64,000 nucleotides of DNA from Isoetes taiwanensis. Its lineage: Eukaryota; Streptophyta; Lycopodiopsida; Isoetales; Isoetaceae. The stretch covers positions 3,034,738 through 3,098,737 of the forward strand of contig JAJEKV010000109.1 of assembly GCA_021234155.1 (NCBI GenBank). Reading direction: 5' to 3'. The position numbers were made by a program, and so were the translations under genes. Positions within the stretch are counted from its first letter, which is position 1; every line of letters starts with the position of its first letter. Shown here in pieces: positions 59,293 to 64,000 of this stretch. The notes beneath the pieces were generated by a model, which worked only from the letters and a program-made list of their open reading frames with translations, was not told the DNA's origin and made no database searches.

Positions 59293-59505
59293 CAAACCCC
59301 CAAAAGGTGCTCTGCCCGCCTTTCGGAGTCCCCAAATTGGATTCTAAGCACCCTCTAGGCAGCCAGAGACCCCTCAAACTTTGGAACCCCCAAGACCCCC
59401 CACACCCCCAAAAGGTGCTCTGCCCGCGTTTTTGAGTCCCCAAATTGGATTCTAAGCACCCTTTCCGCAGCCAAAGACCCCTCAAACTTTGAAAGTCATG
59501 GCCAC
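59293..59505. repeat. 108-bp tandem duplication
   Basis: Two units (about 59293-59400 and 59401-59505) share AAAAGGTGCTCTGCCCGC, GAGTCCCCAAATTGGATTC and AGACCCCTCAAACTTTG. On the minus strand the two copies give a repeated peptide (LRGLWL, CLESNLGT, GQSTFWG), which follows simply from the 108-bp period being a multiple of three. Confidence 0.75.
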
Positions 59506-59559
59506 AGAAGATGGGCCAGCCTGGGAAACCCAAGACGAGGACGGTCCCGATCAGCCATC

Positions 59560-60720
59560 ATGGACAGGGGAAAGTCATCCTCCATGAAGAAGGAGGCTCG
59601 GGCTAAGGCTAAGGCCCCTGGCCGAGGCCCGGCCCGTAGGAAGGGATTGATTGCTCGCAGACCACATAGGAACTCCTGCCTCGGCAGAGAATTGGAGCCA
59701 TGTCAAAGCGGGAGTGGAGGCTACTTGATGCTCGTATTGAGGCTAACGGTGGTTCTTTGGCTGGCATGACAGTAGAGATGGAGTCCTCGGCATCCCATGT
59801 GCTCAAAAGGCAAATGGTAGTCGAGAGGAACCGCATCACGTGCGGAGACCCCGCCTGTGCATGTGGAAGATGGCCTTGGCCTGGCACACTTCGAGCGGCA
59901 ACAGGCCAGGCAGGAGGTCGCTGACATGCGGGCCCGCCTAGACTCTGTGTTCATCACTCTGGACACCATGACACAGGAGAGGGAGCGCGCAATGCAGGAG
60001 ACGCTGGTCACGGTGTCACCGGCCGGTCCGAGGTGGAGGCAGCCACCACCCTTACCCGGGAGCGCTCTTACGCTCTTGAGGCTTGACCAAACCGGCCGGG
60101 ATCTTGGTAAAGATGGACGTGGCTTCGACCCCTCGGCGCCCGTGTCTTTGGGGCTCGGAGCAGCTCGCCTACTGAACTGGAGCTCGGGGTTCGCGGGCAA
60201 CCATCCATAAACTGACCCGGGGGTCTCCCTCACCGGGTTCATAGTGAGTGCGGCGGTCGCGAGCGGGGAGTTGGCAAGCGACAGGCCACGCAAGGCTGTG
60301 CTCCGACTTCCACCTGGGGCGAAGCGGCTCGGGACGCTACCCGCCATAGCCTCCCGCGGCAGCGGGCCCCGCCTTTGCCTGCCCATCGACCACTCCACGC
60401 CATCCCGGCCACCACCACCACCCCGGCCAGGGGACCGGCCCTCGCCCACCCCTTGACCCGCCAGCCTTGGGGGAACTCCGGGCCTTGGAGGAAGGCCACA
60501 ATCTGGTAGTTCGAGGCATGCGAGCGGCGGGGGGAGAGTCGCGCCAACAACATCGAACACACATTCTCGTCCGGATGACATTCGAGGGCAGTTCACATTT
60601 CTCGAGCAGCCCGTCATGGGGCTCGGCGCCCGGTCGTGATTGCATTGTCATATTCACCGTTGCGGATGATGCAGTGCGTGATGTCATATTGCGCCCGGGG
60701 GCGGATCTTTGAAGGGGACA
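59560..60720 (+). pseudogene. LINE ORF1, copy B
   Basis: A highly basic start (KKEARAKAKAPGRGPARRKG) is followed after frame changes by SKREWRLLDARIEANGG, then a coiled coil (LAHFERQQARQEVADMRARL, FITLDTMTQERERAMQE; 59870-60005), a Pro/Arg-rich linker and the RRM-like part (LVVRGMRAAGGES near 60500, IVIFTVADDAVRDVIL near 60645-60690). The order basic N-terminus, coil, RRM-like domain is that of L1-type ORF1 proteins. Frameshifts make it non-functional. Confidence 0.6.
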
Positions 60721-61070
60721 TCCCATGCGTGGACCGGGACCTCACACCCATGCAGCAGGAGGCCGCAGGCGAGGGCTTGTCAGGTCAGGGGCATTCGCCA
60801 TCGGGGGTGCCGTAGGATTGGTTAGCGGCAAGATGTACATTTTTTTTCGACACACTCTTTGCTGCGGACCCGCAGCCCCAACCTTGGTGAGCGTGGCCCC
60901 CCTTACGCTTCTCCTACCACGGCCCCCCCTTCTCTGCTCCTACTCCTGCTCCCTCCGACCCATGCCCTCGGCCACATCTTTGCCTCCGCTCCATCTACTT
61001 CTCACTCAACCTCGCTTCCCGTCCTCCCAGAACTTCGGTGCGCATACCATCCCTGGCCGACAAATAGGAA

Positions 61071-62043
61071 TTGTGCCTCCGGGTGGTCTCATGGAATTGT
61101 CGGCGCTTCCCTTGGCATAAGGGGGATCCCCGAACTTCCGTGGCGGCCGATATGGATCTCATCTTCCTCATGGAGACATGGGAGCATGCCGGGAGCCTGA
61201 GCTACGATCTGCTTAGGGTTACCAACATTTCGGTCTTCAATACATGCAGGGATGAGGGTCATGGTGGAGTGGCTTGCTACTACCGGACAACCTTGGCACA
61301 TCGGTTACCCTCGGAAGACGAGCCGGACACAACCGGCACTGTGGGTTCGTGTGCATAATACCGGTGGCAACCCTCTTTTTACGGCACTGTTATTTCCCTC
61401 ATGCGAGAGAGCACCTTCTATCGCAGCCACCCCGATGCGGATAGGATGGACCCCTATGTCGATCTATATGATGACATCTGGCCAGCACCGGCGGTTGGGT
61501 AGGGTCGTCCTTCTTGGAGATTTCAATGCGGACGAGGGAGTAGAGCAGCCCATGCGACTTGACCGAATCCTGCCTTCGCCCCGGTCGCCCTTCGGGATCA
61601 GCAACATTCAGCGTAACCGATGGTTTGATGCGGTGTGTAAAAGCATAGCGGCAGCTCCGGAAATCACGATACGGATCGAGGCACCAGCTTGCGAGGCCAC
61701 CACGATCTGCAGCCCATCGAAGGGAGACAAAGGTCGCGGTACCTTGCCGAGCATCGAGGGGAGATGTTCACTTCTTTGGACACTCATCCTCGAACCTTTT
61801 GGCGAGAGTGCTTCCAAGGCCAGCCCGACCTACGGGGGACATCACACCCGGCCCGATGGGAGCGATGCTTGCGGCGGCTCTATGACCCGCCCGGGGCAGC
61901 GTCGCCCATACCCCCTGGGATGGCCCCCATTGGTTCTCGTGGAGGAGGATATTGAGGAGGGCCTGCAGCGGGCCGGCTAATGGGAAGGCAGCTGACCTCG
62001 ATGGTATGCAGGCCGAGTTACTCAAATGGGCAGGGCAGCCACT
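61071..62043 (+). pseudogene. LINE ORF2, copy B, with deleted endonuclease end
   Basis: VSWNCRRFPWHKGDPR and MDLIFLMETWEHAG (61085-61195) start the endonuclease, GHGGVACYYR follows, and VVLLGDFNADEG lies near 61505-61545. Directly after it comes RNRWFDAVCKSI, which in copy A (NKWFDDECRELK) lies about 600 bases further on. The SDH catalytic end of the nuclease is thus deleted. The linker continues to VLVEEDIEEGLQRA and the start of the reverse transcriptase. Stops are present. Confidence 0.65.
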
Positions 62044-62749
62044 TGTTGTGAATATTAGAGCACAATTGCCACACTTAGATAGATAAAACAATAGAATAAT
62101 GCAATGGTCAATCTTTACATTATCTATTCTTCAAAACAAGGCTTAATATCCATATGACACAATGTCAATATATTCATGAAATAATCCATCAAATTCAATC
62201 ACTGTAGCATTAAGAAACATTGACCATTACTTCACTTATTTGGATCGTTTAATGAACTCCCAAATCCTTAGACCAATTCGATCTGTGCATATCCATCTCT
62301 ATCTTGATTGCTCGTTCTTATTCTACCTTGGGTTCGACCCGGTTGTGAGAGAATTTGGCGGTCGGTCAGGGCTTATCTCGAAGTAGTTTCTTTTTTGATT
62401 TTCGGTTGCCTCCAATTTCCCCGTTCATCATATCATTGTAACAATGGTAATATTAACCATTAACCTTTGCCCAATATTTAATGGTTCAACTGCTCTCCTT
62501 AATATTCACGACCATTAGCCTTATGCTCTTCACCATGCAACCCTAGGTTAATAGATTATCCTTCGATTTACCATTGCCCCTTAGACAATCACCATTATGC
62601 AACCAGTACTTCATACTGCAGATGTAAGCTCAAATGTAAGCTCTGTAACTTCAACATTAGGTCATCATATGAACTGTGTGTCTGCAATATTATATCTTCA
62701 TATCTGAGACAATTTGCCTAGATATATTATGCAATAACCAACTCCAACA
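62044..62749 (-). repeat. 3' long terminal repeat of a Ty1/copia element
   Basis: On the minus strand it starts TGTTGGAGTTGG and ends CACAACA, with terminal inverted TGTTG and CAACA, and is about 706 bases long. Directly before its start on the minus strand is a purine tract (AAAGAAGGAA), as expected for the polypurine primer. Its other end meets LINE copy B sequence at 62043. The 5' repeat would lie beyond the window. Confidence 0.75.
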
Positions 62750-62782
62750 TTCCTTCTTTATTGCATAATCATATTACCTCTT

Positions 62783-62870
62783 CTGTAAGCACAAAATGCA
62801 GTAACTAATAAATCTCAAGTGCATATCTGTAAGCACAAAATGCAGTAACTAATAAATCTCAAGTGCATAT
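62783..62870. repeat. 44-bp perfect tandem duplication in the copia 3' region
   Basis: Units 62783-62826 and 62827-62870 are identical by eye and begin CTGTAAGCACAAAATGCAG. They lie between the copia RNase H and its 3' long terminal repeat. Confidence 0.7.
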
Positions 62871-62991
62871 CTGAACTGCATCAGTTTAGAGAATGAGGTT
62901 TTAAACCTGAGCTGCAATTTAAAGAAAAACTTTGAGCAAAGTCAACTTACTCAATGAGGCTTTTAGCCCTGATTGCATGTCAGCATTTGCC

Positions 62992-63202
62992 TAGTGCAAG
63001 TCTGAACTGCACTATCACATTTAATATCTGGTGCATGTCTGAACTGCACCATTCTTTTGACTTGAACTTCATAAATTCTGCACTGATCAAAACACATTTA
63101 CTTAGTGCTAGTCTAAACTGCACCATCACATTTAATATCCAGTGCATGTCTGAACTGCACCATGCTTTTAGCCTGAACTTCATAAATTCTGCACTGATCA
63201 AA
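62992..63202. repeat. approx. 110-bp tandem duplication in the copia 3' region
   Basis: Two copies (62992-63102 and 63103-63202) share CATCACATTTAATATC, GTGCATGTCTGAACTGCACC and CTTCATAAATTCTGCACTG. Non-coding, directly after the end of the copia polyprotein. Confidence 0.7.
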
Positions 63203-63228
63203 TGTCTGATTCCTCCTTCAGTTCATGA

Positions 63229-64000
63229 TTACAGAACCTTAAGTGCATTTCTAAATTGCACGAATTTGCTCTCAGGCAGAGCTTTTGTAAACACATCTGC
63301 TATTTGGTTAGAGGTGTTTACATATACCAACTTAATGCAATTCTTTGAGACCAGATCTCTAACAAAATGCATATTTAGTTCAATGTGCTTCGTCCTCTCG
63401 TGATCAATAGGATTCTTGGCAATGGCAATGCAGCTTTGACTATCAGTAAAAATCTCTGTTGGCCCTAACTGTTTGCAATTTAATTCTTCAAGCAATCTTC
63501 TCAGCCATGTTATTTCTCTAGCCACTAGTGATGATGCTGCATATTCAGCCTCAGCTGATGACATTGCAATTGCGCTTTGTTTTTTGCACTTCCAATTAAT
63601 AGCTCCTCCAGCAAGGAAGACCACATAGCCAGATGTTGATTTTCGTGATGCCAAGTCACCACCCCAATCTGCATCACTGTAAGCATAAATGTTGAGATCT
63701 TTTGAATCAAATGTTATCCCTTGATTCATTGTGCCTTTGAGATACTTCAAAACTCTTTTCCCAGCCAGCCAATGTTCTTTGGTTGGATTATTACACTGTC
63801 TACTCAGAATGTTTACAATATATGAAATATCAGGTCTGCTATTGTTGGCCAAATATAGCAAACATCCGACTAGTTCCCTATAGGGAATTCTTTCCATTTC
63901 CTTTATTTCTTTATCTGTTCTTTCCTTTTCTGCTGTCAATCTATGTCCGAGGGGGGCTTTGGTGTTTTGACTTCATGAGCTTCTGTCAGATTAAACCTAT
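63229..64000 (-). CDS. Ty1/copia polyprotein, reverse transcriptase end and RNase H (partial)
   Basis: The frame from 63939 to its stop at 63229 is open for 236 codons. The sequence upstream to the window edge reads NLTEAHEVKTPK in a frame shifted by one base at a run of C. Blocks are IPYRELVGCLLYLANNSRPD, GKRVLKYLKGTMNQGI, IYAYSDADWGGD (RNase H catalytic Asp), GGAINWKCKKQSAIAMSSAEAEYAA (catalytic Glu, given here in part), EIFTDSQSCIAIAKN and ERTKHIELNMHFVRD, closing with NQIADVFTKALP. This is the standard C-terminus of copia polyproteins, which copies element RNA and degrades it. This part is well preserved, so the element is younger than the LINE it entered. Confidence 0.85.

Larger units (their letters stand above)
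59535..62043 (+). mobile_element. GC-rich LINE copy B, truncated by a copia insertion
   Basis: Same family as copy A. It starts near MDRGKSSSMKKEARAKAKAP (59560) and ends in the reverse transcriptase leader (GKAADLDGMQAELLKWAG near 61985-62040), where a Ty1/copia terminal repeat begins at 62044. Very GC-rich. The remaining part of the LINE would be expected beyond the copia element, outside the window. Confidence 0.75.

Noticed and set aside
59721-60617. 298-codon frame on the minus strand of LINE copy B
   Set aside because: It is antisense to the GC-rich ORF1 coil and RRM-like region, which carries recognisable motifs on the plus strand.

Overview
The window is nuclear DNA of a land plant with a large, repeat-filled genome. 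The evidence is spliceosomal GT-AG introns, a decayed copy of the plastid copper ATPase PAA2, a plant-type rhomboid protease, and Ty3/gypsy, Ty1/copia, MULE, pogo/Tigger and LINE elements. An HSPA12-like HSP70 relic and a decayed gene of a type I associate with non-seed plants point to a fern or lycophyte. That placement is inference; no species can be named from the sequence.

Only two host genes look intact. One is a 366-residue rhomboid intramembrane protease on the minus strand (17013-18113). The other is a six-exon, 256-codon lysine-methyltransferase-like gene on the plus strand (25458-26596), whose exons I could join in frame. Just downstream of it lies a broken PAA2 fragment (27643-28406).

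Layout. 1-9 kb: a possible 3' gene end, small hairpins, a LINE tail and a decayed minus-strand gene carrying an IIDGQHS motif. 9-16.4 kb: two independent kilobase-scale tandem duplications without convincing genes. 17-19 kb: the rhomboid gene and a tandem-repeat tract. 20-22.8 kb: a decayed pogo/Tigger-like transposase gene. 25-28.4 kb: the methyltransferase and the PAA2 relic. 30.5-44.5 kb: a LINE fragment, then a Ty3/gypsy element broken apart by a 7.9 kb non-coding insertion (32937-40856) and a 2.9 kb insertion holding the HSPA12-like relic and an 84-bp perfect inverted repeat. 46-50.7 kb: a GC-rich, nearly full-length LINE with ORF1 and ORF2. 52.5-53.3 kb: a second LINE family on the minus strand. 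53.5-57.8 kb: a MULE transposase relic split by an insertion and flanked by oppositely oriented short-repeat arrays. 57.8-58.6 kb: an array of AGATTC-type repeats. 59.3-62.04 kb: a second GC-rich LINE, cut by a Ty1/copia element whose 3' LTR, polypurine tract and RNase H fill the end of the window.

The genes do not form a pathway. The window is mainly a stratigraphy of nested insertions. The clearest oddity is the 7.9 kb insertion: two head-to-tail units sharing the same start and end, with arrays of tiny hairpins inside, precisely interrupting the gypsy reverse transcriptase.
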